Assembly: GCA_030427585.1 (NCBI GenBank)
Contig: JAUIBW010000036.1
Location: 1 to 55,761 of the forward strand
Length of the DNA stretch: 55,761 nt
Reading direction: 5' to 3'
Origin: Bacteroidia bacterium
Lineage (GTDB): Bacteria > Bacteroidota > Bacteroidia > Flavobacteriales > Flavobacteriaceae
Each line of letters starts with the position of its first letter. Within the stretch, counting starts at the first letter, position 1. The position numbers and the translations under genes are program-made. Shown one piece after another: positions 9,582 to 19,337 of this stretch. Under the pieces are notes generated by a model that made no database searches, was not told the DNA's origin, and saw only the letters and a list, made by a program, of their open reading frames with translations.

Positions 9582-9974
9582 ATGGAAAATCAAATTAAAT
9601 TTTACGAAAACAAATTAGCTTATGAAATGGACCCTTCTGACTTATTTAATGCTCTCGAAAAAGAAGAAAATATCGTGGTGATTGATGCCAGGCAACCTTT
9701 TGGATATGAAAAAGAGCATATCCCGACTGCTATTAACCTACCTCATCGGGAAATGACAGTAGAAAACACGACTCACCTTGATAAAACAAAGACCTATATT
9801 TGTTATTGTGATGGGATAGGTTGTAATGCTTCGACCAAAGGAGCGTTACGTATGGCCAAACTTGGATTTAAAGTAAAAGAATTAATCGGTGGTATTGAAT
9901 GGTGGAAATTTGATGGATATGCTACCCAAGGAGCCCAACCTTCTCAAGGCTCTTTAGTTCAATGTGCATGTTAA
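9582..9974 (+). CDS. Rhodanese-like sulfurtransferase domain protein
   Basis: A single-domain rhodanese of about 130 residues, without signal peptide. Visible parts are the start of the fold (VIDARQPFGYEKEHIPTAIN), and the active-site loop ICYCDGIGCNAS, in which the second cysteine (Cys76 from this start) is the likely persulfide carrier. A further cysteine follows in the loop, and the protein ends in VQCAC. Rhodaneses move sulfane sulfur between thiols. The longer frame from the TTG at 9558 is rejected because that codon is part of the -7 box. A GNAT gene follows after 9 bases, probably in one transcript controlled by the divergent LysR regulator. Confidence 0.85.
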   Translation: MENQIKFYENKLAYEMDPSDLFNALEKEENIVVIDARQPFGYEKEHIPTAINLPHREMTVENTTHLDKTKTYICYCDGIGCNASTKGALRMAKLGFKVKELIGGIEWWKFDGYATQGAQPSQGSLVQCAC

Positions 9975-9983
9975 AACGAAATT

Positions 9984-10427
9984 ATGACCATTAGATTTGC
10001 AAAAGAAGAGGATAGCAAACAAATTGTTTTATTGTGTAAAGCCCATGCTATACATGAAAGAGCAACCTTTGCCCCTAATAAGAAAGCAATGTTGCTTACG
10101 CAATATCTTTTCAGGTCTGAGAATACTCTAAAGTGTGTTGTTGTAGAGCAAAATAATGAGCTTTTGGGATATGCAACTTTTATGAAACAATTCTCTACCT
10201 GGGATGCTGATTTTTATATCTATCTCGATTGTTTATATCTTAAAGAAGAAATACGCGGAAAAGGAATTGGCGTAAAAATAATGACTTTGGTAAAAGAATT
10301 TGCTACATCAGAAAACTGTACTATGATTCAATGGCAAACCCCAGTTTTTAATACCAATGCCATTAATTTTTATAAAAAAACAGGAGCAAAATCAAAAACT
10401 AAAGAAAGGTTCTTCTGGAAAGTGTAG
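9984..10427 (+). CDS. GNAT family N-acetyltransferase
   Basis: A 147-residue acetyltransferase with the acetyl-CoA binding motif A in the form LYLKEEIRGKGIGVKIM (R/Q-x-x-G-x-G/A) and the late NAINFYKKTGA segment that ends the fold. It starts 9 bases after the rhodanese stop, so the two are probably co-expressed. The substrate is unknown; the small size suggests a free amino acid, amine or antibiotic-like compound rather than a protein, but this is inference. Confidence 0.85.
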   Translation: MTIRFAKEEDSKQIVLLCKAHAIHERATFAPNKKAMLLTQYLFRSENTLKCVVVEQNNELLGYATFMKQFSTWDADFYIYLDCLYLKEEIRGKGIGVKIMTLVKEFATSENCTMIQWQTPVFNTNAINFYKKTGAKSKTKERFFWKV

Positions 10428-10553
10428 CCCTAAAAACAATATAAACATATGCTTCAATTTTTTTTATGCTAAAGAATTGTTACTATAGTTAGATAAAATT
10501 CATTTTATGTTTACCTTTAATCGCTACTTACAGAATAACAAATTACAAACTTT

Positions 10554-11399
10554 ATGTTTACACTTGAAGAGTTAAATCAAGTCAAAAAACGGAAACATTT
10601 GATCAATCTTGCGGATCAAAAAAACATCAACATCAAAAAAATATTACAAAAACTTCGGTATGAAGAAGAGCTACGTTCCCTTCAAGGAGAACTGGTAAAC
10701 CTTCAGCAATGGATAGCAAAAAAGAAGCTGCGTGTTGCAGTAATTTTTGAAGGAAGGGATGCTGCGGGTAAAGGAGGATCTATAAAACGATTTACAGAGC
10801 ACCTAAATCCCCGTTCTATGCGTATCGTTGCCCTATCAAAGCCTACCGAAGTCGAAAAAGGGCAATGGTATTTTAGAAGATATATTAAAGAATTGCCTAA
10901 TCCAGGAGAGATCGTTTTTTTTGATCGTAGCTGGTATAACCGTGCTGTTGTAGAACCTGTAATGGGATTTTGTACCAATAAACAATATAAAAATTTTATG
11001 GTGCAGGTTCCCGGATTTGAGCATATGCTATATGAGGACGGGGTTATAGTGATCAAGTTTTGGTTTTCGATATCGAAAGAAGAGCAAAAAAAACGTTTTG
11101 ACGCAAGATTACAAAATCCTTTAAAAATATGGAAATTTAGCCCTGTAGATATGAAAGGGCAGCAGCTCTGGAATAAATACACTAAATACAAAGAACAAAT
11201 GTTCTCGAAAACCCATACTACATTTAGCCCATGGGTGATTGTAAAAACCAACAGTAAAAAAACAGCTCGTTTAGAAAGTATGAGATATGTATTATCGAGA
11301 TTTGATTATACAGGTAAATCTAAGGCAAAAACTACATTACTTCCTGATCCCAATGTGATCCTTAGGTATTATAGATATATTGAACAAATAGATATTTGA
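10554..11399 (+). CDS. ppk2: Polyphosphate kinase 2 (first of a tandem pair)
   Basis: A 281-residue one-domain PPK2, which transfers phosphate between polyphosphate and nucleotides. It shows the Walker A loop GRDAAGKGG (residues 67-75), the Walker B segment FFDRSWYNRAVVEP (Asp124) and a lid helix region around FSISKEEQKKRFDAR. A second PPK2 begins 3 bases after its stop. The size and motifs fit the single-domain classes, but whether it prefers making GTP/ATP from polyphosphate, or phosphorylates NMP or NDP, cannot be read from sequence by eye. Polyphosphate is a phosphate and energy reserve, used under stress. Confidence 0.92.
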   Translation: MFTLEELNQVKKRKHLINLADQKNINIKKILQKLRYEEELRSLQGELVNLQQWIAKKKLRVAVIFEGRDAAGKGGSIKRFTEHLNPRSMRIVALSKPTEVEKGQWYFRRYIKELPNPGEIVFFDRSWYNRAVVEPVMGFCTNKQYKNFMVQVPGFEHMLYEDGVIVIKFWFSISKEEQKKRFDARLQNPLKIWKFSPVDMKGQQLWNKYTKYKEQMFSKTHTTFSPWVIVKTNSKKTARLESMRYVLSRFDYTGKSKAKTTLLPDPNVILRYYRYIEQIDI

Positions 11400-11402
11400 T
11401 GT

Positions 11403-12209
11403 ATGACGACAACTCAAAAAACAAAAAAGATTAATCTTACTAAAGAAGATTTGGAAATACTAAATTCTCCTATTGGTTTAAAGTATCTGTTTATGGATAA
11501 AAAAACCGACGTTGAAAAGGTCTTGAGAATGGTAAAATATGAAATACAATTAAAAGAACTTCAGGCCAAACTGATTAAATTACAAAACTGGACCATAAAA
11601 AACGGGAAGAAAATAGTCATCATTTTTGAAGGTCGTGATGCTGCAGGAAAAGGCGGGGCAATCCGCCGAATAACTTCTCATATAAATCCCAGGCATTTTC
11701 GAATTGTCGCATTGCCAAAACCTACTAGTGAAGAAGAAGGTCAATGGTATTTTCAGCGTTATGTTAATCAGCTTCCTACACCAGGAGAAATGGTTCTTTT
11801 TGATCGTAGCTGGTATAATCGGGCGGTTGTAGAACCTGTTAATGGATTTTGTACTGAAAATCAGTATACAACATTTATGGGACAGGTAAACGATTTTGAA
11901 AGAATGATACTAGAATCCGACACCTATCTTATTAAGTTTTATTTTTCTATTACCAAAGAAGAACAAGCTGCTCGTTTTAAAGATATCAAATCAAGTCCTT
12001 TAAAAAAATGGAAAATGACTCCGGTAGACGAAAAGGCTCAAGAGCTCTGGGAAGAATATACAAAGTATAAGGTTAAAATGTTTGAAAAAACGAACACTAA
12101 ACTTTCTCCCTGGGTTATTATCGAAGCTGATCGTAAAACCGAAGCACGAATTAAAGCTATACAATATGTTTTAAATACAATTCCTTACAAAGATGAAGAG
12201 GTTATTTAA
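11403..12209 (+). CDS. ppk2: Polyphosphate kinase 2 (second of a tandem pair)
   Basis: A 268-residue PPK2 paralogue that directly follows the first copy with a 3-base gap. It has the same motifs: GRDAAGKGG (residues 77-85), LFDRSWYNRAVVEPVNGFCT and the lid YFSITKEEQAARF. The two proteins are close relatives, evidently a local duplication, but their N-terminal 40 residues differ. They may form a mixed complex or differ in nucleotide preference. A strong palindromic terminator follows at once after the stop codon, closing the two-gene operon. Confidence 0.92.
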   Translation: MTTTQKTKKINLTKEDLEILNSPIGLKYLFMDKKTDVEKVLRMVKYEIQLKELQAKLIKLQNWTIKNGKKIVIIFEGRDAAGKGGAIRRITSHINPRHFRIVALPKPTSEEEGQWYFQRYVNQLPTPGEMVLFDRSWYNRAVVEPVNGFCTENQYTTFMGQVNDFERMILESDTYLIKFYFSITKEEQAARFKDIKSSPLKKWKMTPVDEKAQELWEEYTKYKVKMFEKTNTKLSPWVIIEADRKTEARIKAIQYVLNTIPYKDEEVI

Positions 12210-12247
12210 AACTAAAAAAGGCTCTATTAATAGAGCCTTTTTTAGTT
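12210..12247. terminator. Strong bidirectional terminator
   Basis: A near-perfect palindrome with core GGCTCTATTAATAGAGCC, flanked by A6 and T6 and a further matching AACT/AGTT. It ends the PPK2 operon on the plus strand and the M61 protease gene on the minus strand. Confidence 0.9.
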
Positions 12248-12260
12248 TTGTTTTATAAAT

Positions 12261-14138
12261 CTATCCTTTTAACCATGCTTCTCTAAGCGTTGATTGTTCT
12301 TTTGTAGCATCATCAATTACTCTAAGCTTCTTTCCTTTGGTAAAAGACTTTGTTACTTTGGTTTTAATAATAACTTCCTCTCCTGCTCTATTAAGTTTAA
12401 CCTCAACATCATCGCCTTCTTGCCATTGAAAAGTTGAACCAAGTACATTATTAGCATTCTGCAATGTTAATTTTGTACCATTTACCTCTACAATATCATC
12501 ATTAGGTTTTGCACCGTTGTCTGCCCAGAAACTATTGTCAGAAACCAAATCTGTAAAAAAGATTGTCTCTTTTTCCTGGTTTCCGGCAACGATTAAAACT
12601 CCCGAATTTTGGATATAATTGGTTTCTACTCGTTCTGATTCTATAGATAGCCCAACTTTTTTAAAGAATTCTCTATAGTTAATAGGAGTTTTTCCTACAA
12701 CATGAGTTTTTAAAAATTCACCTATAGCAGGATAGGTCATTGCTGTAATTTCTTCTATTATTTTATCGTCATTAAAAGGTTTGTTTTTACCATATTTAAG
12801 AGATAATTCTTTCATTAAAGATAAAATTCCTCGATTTCCGTTACTCTCTTCTCGCATAAGAATATCGATACACATACCTATTAATGCTCCTTTTTCATAT
12901 ACATTCACATAATTAGAAGCATAAGGTTGATCTAATATGTTTTCACTCATTACTGTAAAACTCATGGTGTCATCAAATCCACTTGCACTTTGAATTTTGC
13001 CCATAATTTTATCAAAAAACTCCTGCTCTTCTACCAATCCCTGGTTAACCTGAAATAAGGTCGCAAAATATTCGGTTACCCCTTCATACATCCATAAATG
13101 TTTTGAAAAAGTGGGTTTGTCATAATCGAAGTAATGTACATCTTCAGAATGTACACTAAGCGGAGTTACAATATGGAAGAATTCATGAGAAACTACATCA
13201 ATCATTGCAGATGCTAACGCCTCATCAGGCATTTGTTCTGGTAATACTACTACAGTAGATGTATGATGTTCTAATGCTCCAAATCCTGTAGGGGCATTTT
13301 CGGTACTCGGTGCTAAATATAAATATATATCATAGCGAGGTGTACTATTAATGTCTCCAAGGTACGCCTTTTGCCCTTTCATCATTTTAAATACTGTTTC
13401 TTTTATCTTAGCAGCAGTATGTACTTTATTTGGAGAGTATATACTAAGTACAATTTTAATATCTCCAACCATAAATTCTTCGACATCAAGATTACCATAC
13501 ATCATAGGGTTATCTGTAATTTCGAAGTATCGTGTTGCCAAATATTTATCTGTAGTAACTGTTTTATCTTCACTAACTATTGATCCCACGTTGGGTAAAG
13601 CAGAGGTTCTTTTCATTTCTGATGGTGCTTTTACCTCTAATGCATACTGATTATTTTTCAGCACATCAAAATACCCTATAAACCCATGAAGATTTAATAC
13701 ATAATTTTCTGGCTCTATATTGGTTCCAGAAGGAGAGAAAGGTGTACCGATATCTGTGTTTTCTATATCATAAGTATCATTAACCAGATAGCTTATTTTA
13801 TCAAGCTGCTTGGCGTTTGTAATTAACCATGTATTGGTATCCTTTTTTTCTGTTTTAATTTCATTTCCCTGATAATCATAAGCCTTGAAATCATCTACAA
13901 ATTTCCCAAAATCACTTACAGCATAAGTACCTTGAACCACTTTGGGAATACGATAGTTTACGGTATCCTGAATAAAGCGTCCAGGATCTACCGTAACCGG
14001 AACTTTATCGTCTTTTACCTGAGTTAAATCTATAGCTGTTGCTATAGGTACATTTGTTGCTATATCATTTGTAGGTTTACTGGTTCCACAACCAATTAAT
14101 AATACACCAATGGAAATCTTGGCTAGTGTTTTTTTCAT
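12261..14138 (-). CDS. M61 family metallopeptidase lipoprotein with PDZ domain
   Basis: A 625-residue exported lipoprotein (lipobox VLLIGC, Cys17) of the M61 glycyl aminopeptidase family. Residues ~40-170 form the N-terminal beta domain. The zinc site is HEFFH (residues 318-322), with the distal Glu352 in MYEGVTEYFA. The family motif GxLEH appears as GFGALEHHTST. A PDZ-like domain occupies roughly residues 510-600 (KPNDDIVEVNGTKL). It should trim peptides in the periplasm or at the cell surface. It is convergent with the PPK2 operon and divergent from the hydrolase gene that follows. Confidence 0.88.
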   Translation of the reverse strand: MKKTLAKISIGVLLIGCGTSKPTNDIATNVPIATAIDLTQVKDDKVPVTVDPGRFIQDTVNYRIPKVVQGTYAVSDFGKFVDDFKAYDYQGNEIKTEKKDTNTWLITNAKQLDKISYLVNDTYDIENTDIGTPFSPSGTNIEPENYVLNLHGFIGYFDVLKNNQYALEVKAPSEMKRTSALPNVGSIVSEDKTVTTDKYLATRYFEITDNPMMYGNLDVEEFMVGDIKIVLSIYSPNKVHTAAKIKETVFKMMKGQKAYLGDINSTPRYDIYLYLAPSTENAPTGFGALEHHTSTVVVLPEQMPDEALASAMIDVVSHEFFHIVTPLSVHSEDVHYFDYDKPTFSKHLWMYEGVTEYFATLFQVNQGLVEEQEFFDKIMGKIQSASGFDDTMSFTVMSENILDQPYASNYVNVYEKGALIGMCIDILMREESNGNRGILSLMKELSLKYGKNKPFNDDKIIEEITAMTYPAIGEFLKTHVVGKTPINYREFFKKVGLSIESERVETNYIQNSGVLIVAGNQEKETIFFTDLVSDNSFWADNGAKPNDDIVEVNGTKLTLQNANNVLGSTFQWQEGDDVEVKLNRAGEEVIIKTKVTKSFTKGKKLRVIDDATKEQSTLREAWLKG

Positions 14139-14269
14139 TGTATTGGATTAACTATTTACTTTAGCTAGACTTAAAAAAATGTCTAGTGTGTCAATTTTGA
14201 TGATGCAAAATATACAATTTGCATAGACTTTAGCTTATTTTTAGCACTTTTTATAACAAAACCATTATT

Positions 14270-15046
14270 TTGGATTTAATAATTAATAAACATCGGTTAC
14301 GATTCTCTAAATACCCCGAGTCGTTAGCACCAGAAAAGGCAACTATTATTTTTTTACACGACTCCTTAGGATGTATTGAATTGTGGAAAGATTTCCCCAG
14401 ACTAATAGCATCAAAAACAGGATGTAATATTCTTTCTTATGATCGCCAGGGGTATGGTAAATCTGCTCCTTTTATTACTTCTAAAAGAAATACTGATTAC
14501 TTAAAAGAAGAAGCCTATATTCTTGGGAAAATAATACAGAATCTAGAGTTAGAAAATTTGATATTATTTGGCCATAGTGACGGGGGTAGCATTGCTTTAT
14601 TAACTGCAGCATTGTTTCCAGAAAAAATTACAGGTATTATTACCGAAGGGGCCCATGTATTTGTAGAACAAGAAACCATTAATGGTATTAAAGCAGCAGT
14701 TCTTGCGTATCGAACTACTTCACTTAAAGAAAAACTATATAAATACCATGGAGATAAAACTGAAGCTGTTTTTAAAATGTGGACAGAGACATGGCTTTCT
14801 CAAACTTTTCGATCCTGGAATATTGAAGAATATTTGCCTAAAATCAAATGTCCTTCTCTAATAATTCAGGGTGAAAAAGATGAGTACGGAACACTGGATC
14901 AGGTAAATTCTATTATAAAAAATACATCGGGTTACTCTAAAGCTTTATTAATTTCTGATATTGGGCATACACCGCATAAAGAAAGTACAGAAATTGTGGT
15001 GAAAAAGGTAAGTAAATTTATAAATAGACTAATTGTATCTTGTTAA
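14270..15046 (+). CDS. Alpha/beta hydrolase
   Basis: A 258-residue alpha/beta hydrolase with a complete triad: nucleophile Ser103 in FGHSDGGS, an acid around Asp204 in QGEKDEYG, and His233 in DIGHTPH. The oxyanion loop is FLHDSLG near residue 30, and there is no signal peptide. The start is a TTG, because no ATG lies near the beginning of the fold; the next methionine is far inside. The gene is divergent from the M61 protease and precedes an S9 peptidase on the same strand. The substrate is unknown. Confidence 0.8.
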   Translation: MDLIINKHRLRFSKYPESLAPEKATIIFLHDSLGCIELWKDFPRLIASKTGCNILSYDRQGYGKSAPFITSKRNTDYLKEEAYILGKIIQNLELENLILFGHSDGGSIALLTAALFPEKITGIITEGAHVFVEQETINGIKAAVLAYRTTSLKEKLYKYHGDKTEAVFKMWTETWLSQTFRSWNIEEYLPKIKCPSLIIQGEKDEYGTLDQVNSIIKNTSGYSKALLISDIGHTPHKESTEIVVKKVSKFINRLIVSC

Positions 15047-15180
15047 TAAAATGATAAAACCAATATTTTCTAATTAATTATTTAAAAACTTGTAACAATT
15101 GTTCTATTAAAAACATCAATATGGACAATAAAGTTATTAATTGCACCATATCACAAACATCTTAATAAAATTCTTCAATT

Positions 15181-17622
15181 ATGAAATCCATAAAGTTAAT
15201 TCTATTACTATTCCTTGTAATATTTTGTAGTAATGCCCAAGAAAATGTGAACTACCAAAAACCGCCTAAAGAAATTTTAGATCTTGTAGATGTATCTACT
15301 GCGCCTTCTGTCCGTATTGATAATAAAGGAGAAAATCTAATTTTTCTTTATAGAAATAGCTACAAGACGATTGCGGAGTTGTCTGAAAAAGAAATGCGAT
15401 TGGCCGGATTAAGAATTAATCCAAAAACTAACATTTCTAGTAGAAAAAATTATTTTAACAAAATCAAGTTAAAGAAAACTAATGACAAAGATGCTAGACA
15501 AATTATCGGATTACCCAAAAATATAAGAGTAACTAATTTTAGATGGTCTCCTGATCAAAGTAAAGCGGCATTTACTAACACTACCACTAAAGGAGTAGAA
15601 TTATGGGTTTTGGATATTTCTGAAGGAAAAGCGAATAAAATTACAGAGGATAACCTAAATGCAAATATGGGAATACCATTTAGATGGTATAGGGACAATT
15701 CGGCTTTATTAGTCAAATTTATACCGTCTGACAGAAAATCACTAGTTGACTCTCAAAAAGCGGTTCCTACAGGCCCTACGATAACTATTAGCGAAGGAAA
15801 AAAGGCTCAAAATCGAACATACCAGGATTTACTAAAGAACCCTAATGATGAGTATAATTTTGAACAATTAGCTATTTCAGAAATTAAGAAGGTAGCTCTC
15901 GATGGAAAAATGACAAATTGGGCCCCTGCAGCTATGTATAATGGTTTTTCTTTTTCCCCCGATGGTAAATATGCTATTGCTACCACTATCCAAAAACCTT
16001 TTTCTTACCTGGTTCCTTATAGACGTTTTCCTCAGGAAACAAAATTATATAAGAATACAGGAGAACTAATAAAAACAATTAATAAAGTACCTCTTAGCGA
16101 AGTTTTACCTAAAGGATTCATGTCTACAAGATTAGGAAAAAGATCAATAGTATGGCGTACAGATCGACCAGCCACACTAGTATGGGCTGAAGCACTTGAT
16201 AAAGGTGATCCTAAAGTAAAAGTTGAGTTTCGTGATGAAATATTTCAACTCAGTGCTCCTTTTACCAAACCTGCTCAATCTATTTTAAAAACAATTGATC
16301 GTTATGCAGGGATAGAATGGACTAATAGTGAATTAGCAATTGCTTATGATTACTGGTGGAATACTCGAAACACCAGAACTTATGTTTTTAATCCATCTAA
16401 ACCAGATCAAAAACCTAATATTATTCATAATAGAAATTATCAGGATAAATATAGTGATCCAGGAGAACCTGTAAGTATTAAAAACGAATATGGATACTCC
16501 GTAATTAATGTTGAGAATAATAATATCTATATGATTGGAGATGGGTATACAAAAAATGGGCAATTTCCTTTCATCGATAAATTCGATCTAAAATCTAACA
16601 AAACTACTCGAATTTATCAATCTAAATTTACGGATAAAATAGAAAACATCTATTCTCCTATTAATATGAAAAAAGGAGAGTTTTTAGTTAGAATAGAATC
16701 TCCCACTGAGTATCCAAATTACTATATAAGAGATATTAACAAGACAAACAGCTTAAAACAGATTACTTTTTTCAAAAACCCATTTACCAGTATTCAAAAT
16801 ATTCACAAGGAAGTTATTAAATACAAAAGAGATGATGGATTAGAACTTTCTGGTACTTTATATCTTCCTATTGGATATGATAAGTCGAAAAAAGAAAAAA
16901 TGCCAATGATTTTATGGGCTTATCCTGTTGAGTTTAAAGATAAAACCAGTGCATCGCAATCGACTTCTAATCCTAATGAATTTACCTATCCTTTTTGGGG
17001 ATCTATGTTATACTGGGTTACTAGAGGGTATGTAGTATTGGATGATGCTTCATTTCCCATTGTAGGAGAAGGGATTGAAGAACCAAATGATTCTTTTAGA
17101 AAACAATTAGTTGCAAATGGAAAAGCAGCTATAGATGCTGTAAATGCTTTGGGGTATATCGATCCTAATAGAGTAGCTGTAGGAGGGCATTCGTATGGGG
17201 CATTTATGACAGCTAATTTACTCTCACATTCTAATCTCTTTGCAGCAGGAATTGCTAGAAGTGGTGCTTATAACAGAACACTTACTCCATTTGGTTTTCA
17301 AAGTGAAGAACGAAGTTATTGGGAAGCCCCAGAAATATATTATACGATGTCTCCTTTTATGCATGCAGAAAAAATGAAAACACCTCTTTTATTAATACAT
17401 GGACAAGCAGATAATAATTCAGGAACATATCCTCTTCAAAGTGAACGATATTTTAATGCACTAAAAGGATTAGGAGCCATAACTCGATTAGTTATGTTGC
17501 CTAAAGAAAGCCATGGATATAGAGCAAAAGAATCTATATTACATTTGTTATGGGAACAAGATCAATGGCTAGAAAAATATGTGAAAAACAGAGAAAAAAT
17601 TACACCAGAGAAGAAAAATTAG
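15181..17622 (+). CDS. S9 family serine peptidase (prolyl oligopeptidase type)
   Basis: An 813-residue secreted peptidase. The signal peptide ends near residue 20 (CSNAQ). A beta-propeller domain spans roughly residues 40-530, followed by an alpha/beta hydrolase domain. The triad is Ser671 (GGHSYGAF), Asp744 (HGQADNNSG) and His778 (KESHGY). The overall form is closest to the glutamyl-endopeptidase-like branch of S9, judged from the GYVVLDDASFPIVGEG segment before the nucleophile. It should cleave short peptides in the periplasm. A perfect hairpin terminator follows 8 bases after the stop. Confidence 0.88.
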   Translation: MKSIKLILLLFLVIFCSNAQENVNYQKPPKEILDLVDVSTAPSVRIDNKGENLIFLYRNSYKTIAELSEKEMRLAGLRINPKTNISSRKNYFNKIKLKKTNDKDARQIIGLPKNIRVTNFRWSPDQSKAAFTNTTTKGVELWVLDISEGKANKITEDNLNANMGIPFRWYRDNSALLVKFIPSDRKSLVDSQKAVPTGPTITISEGKKAQNRTYQDLLKNPNDEYNFEQLAISEIKKVALDGKMTNWAPAAMYNGFSFSPDGKYAIATTIQKPFSYLVPYRRFPQETKLYKNTGELIKTINKVPLSEVLPKGFMSTRLGKRSIVWRTDRPATLVWAEALDKGDPKVKVEFRDEIFQLSAPFTKPAQSILKTIDRYAGIEWTNSELAIAYDYWWNTRNTRTYVFNPSKPDQKPNIIHNRNYQDKYSDPGEPVSIKNEYGYSVINVENNNIYMIGDGYTKNGQFPFIDKFDLKSNKTTRIYQSKFTDKIENIYSPINMKKGEFLVRIESPTEYPNYYIRDINKTNSLKQITFFKNPFTSIQNIHKEVIKYKRDDGLELSGTLYLPIGYDKSKKEKMPMILWAYPVEFKDKTSASQSTSNPNEFTYPFWGSMLYWVTRGYVVLDDASFPIVGEGIEEPNDSFRKQLVANGKAAIDAVNALGYIDPNRVAVGGHSYGAFMTANLLSHSNLFAAGIARSGAYNRTLTPFGFQSEERSYWEAPEIYYTMSPFMHAEKMKTPLLLIHGQADNNSGTYPLQSERYFNALKGLGAITRLVMLPKESHGYRAKESILHLLWEQDQWLEKYVKNREKITPEKKN

Positions 17623-17630
17623 AAGTAAGT

Positions 17631-17662
17631 AAATTAGGTCCTTTGTACAAAGGACCTAATTT
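17631..17662. terminator. Perfect palindromic terminator
   Basis: The stem AAATTAGGTCCTTTG pairs with its reverse complement across a TA centre. It sits between the S9 peptidase (plus) and the hybrid histidine kinase (minus) and can stop both. Confidence 0.88.
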
Positions 17663-17668
17663 ATTAGT

Positions 17669-19171
17669 TTAAGGCAACAAATGCTTTGCTATAATGTTTT
17701 TAAGATCATTCTTATTTAATGGCTTATTAATAATATCATTCATTCCTATTTCCATACATTCTTCTTGTACTTCACTTAACTCTGAGGCAGTAAGAGCAAT
17801 AATGGGTGTTACCTCATTAAATTCTCTTATACGTCTGGTAGCTTCTGTTCCATTAAGGTAGGGCATATTTAGGTCCATAAGTATAAGATCAAAATCTTCT
17901 TTTTTAACCATTTGCAAAGCATTAAAACCATTTTCTACAATAGTACAGTCGTACCCAATTATATTTAGAAGGTTTTTGGTAACAATTTGGTTTATTTTAT
18001 TATCCTCAGCCACCAATATTCGTCTATAAACCGTATTGATATTATTGCTATTTGAATCTATTTCTTTCTCTTCCTTTTCATCTATAATTTCTAATTGCAA
18101 ATCAAAATGAAACTTGGTTCCTCGCCCCTCTTTACTGTCCAAATAAATTTTGCTATCCATCATCTCTAACAGGTTTTTAACAATAGATAGCCCTAATCCT
18201 GTCCCTTCAGATTTATTAAACTCTCTACCTACCTGGGAAAACTTCTCGAATACAAACTCTTTTTTATCTTCTGGGATTCCTACACCGTTATCTTCTACTT
18301 CGTACCTAATGGTAATCATCTCATTCTCTATAGAGAGGATTTTTATTCTAAGCCATATCTTACCGTTTTCAGTAAACTTTGATGAATTTCCGATCAGATT
18401 AATTAGAACTTCTGATATTTTAAGAGAATCCACATCTAACACATCGGGTAGTTCATTAGGTATTTCTAAAATAAGTTCATTATTTTTATTTTTTGCTTGA
18501 TATTCAAAAGAGAATAATAGATTTTGAGAAAGCTGAAGTAAATTGGTAGGAGTCTTTGTAAGTTTTTCATTATTAGATTCTATCTTACTTATTTTCAGTA
18601 CTTTATTTATTAAATCCAGAAGGTAATCTCCAGAAAATTTTAACGAACTAAGCAATTTCTTGTGCTTTGAAGAAATATCTTTTTCTTCTAACAATAGTGT
18701 AGTAATCCCGACCACACCATAAAGAGGAGTCCTGAGTTCATGGCTTACAGTAGAAATAAATTGAGATTTTGTATTGGTAAGTTTTTCAGCTTCTGCTTTT
18801 GCTTCAATAAGCTGTTCATTTTTTTCTTTTAAAGCATCACTACTTTTTTCCCTCATTCTATATTTTCTATAGAATAGAATTAAAACTATTAGTACCAGAA
18901 CGAGACTAGCCAATAATATATTAATAATAGTATTTTTTCTGGCTATTTCTTCTAAATATGCTTCTTGTTTATTATTTTCAAGTTCTCTTTGATATATATC
19001 TTCATCAAAGTTTACTTTTGTAACCTCTACCAGTTTTGATTTTCTTTTACTGGATTTCTCTAGTAATACCACTCTATTGCCATCAGTATTATAGTTTGTT
19101 TTTCCATAACCCACAATACCAATATATACAAAACAATACAGTACTATTATCCTTAAGCCCCCTTTATTCAT
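17669..19171 (-). CDS. Hybrid sensor histidine kinase/response regulator
   Basis: A 500-residue membrane signalling protein. A signal-anchor (residues ~6-22) and a transmembrane helix (~81-101) enclose only about 60 residues outside. A coiled linker follows, then HisKA with phospho-acceptor His144 (STVSHELRTP), the HATPase with Asn262 (NLIGNSSKFT), DNGVGIP and EGTGLGLSI, and a C-terminal receiver with Asp433 (LILMDLNMP). Related Bacteroidota kinases carry a long TPR sensor ahead of the helix, which is absent here, so the sensor part is unusually short. There is no DNA-binding output domain, so a separate phosphotransfer partner is expected. It is a single gene. Confidence 0.9.
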   Translation of the reverse strand: MNKGGLRIIVLYCFVYIGIVGYGKTNYNTDGNRVVLLEKSSKRKSKLVEVTKVNFDEDIYQRELENNKQEAYLEEIARKNTIINILLASLVLVLIVLILFYRKYRMREKSSDALKEKNEQLIEAKAEAEKLTNTKSQFISTVSHELRTPLYGVVGITTLLLEEKDISSKHKKLLSSLKFSGDYLLDLINKVLKISKIESNNEKLTKTPTNLLQLSQNLLFSFEYQAKNKNNELILEIPNELPDVLDVDSLKISEVLINLIGNSSKFTENGKIWLRIKILSIENEMITIRYEVEDNGVGIPEDKKEFVFEKFSQVGREFNKSEGTGLGLSIVKNLLEMMDSKIYLDSKEGRGTKFHFDLQLEIIDEKEEKEIDSNSNNINTVYRRILVAEDNKINQIVTKNLLNIIGYDCTIVENGFNALQMVKKEDFDLILMDLNMPYLNGTEATRRIREFNEVTPIIALTASELSEVQEECMEIGMNDIINKPLNKNDLKNIIAKHLLP

Positions 19172-19337
19172 AAATAATACAAATCTAATTTACTTATCCA
19201 ATATTTTCCTTGGAAAGCAATCCCCATCATCGCAAGTAAACACTTACTAATTAGAGTGTTAAATTAATGAAAAAACATTAAAAAATACTCAAAAATTACA
19301 TTGAAACTTTTTATTGATGAATAGATTTTATCATATT

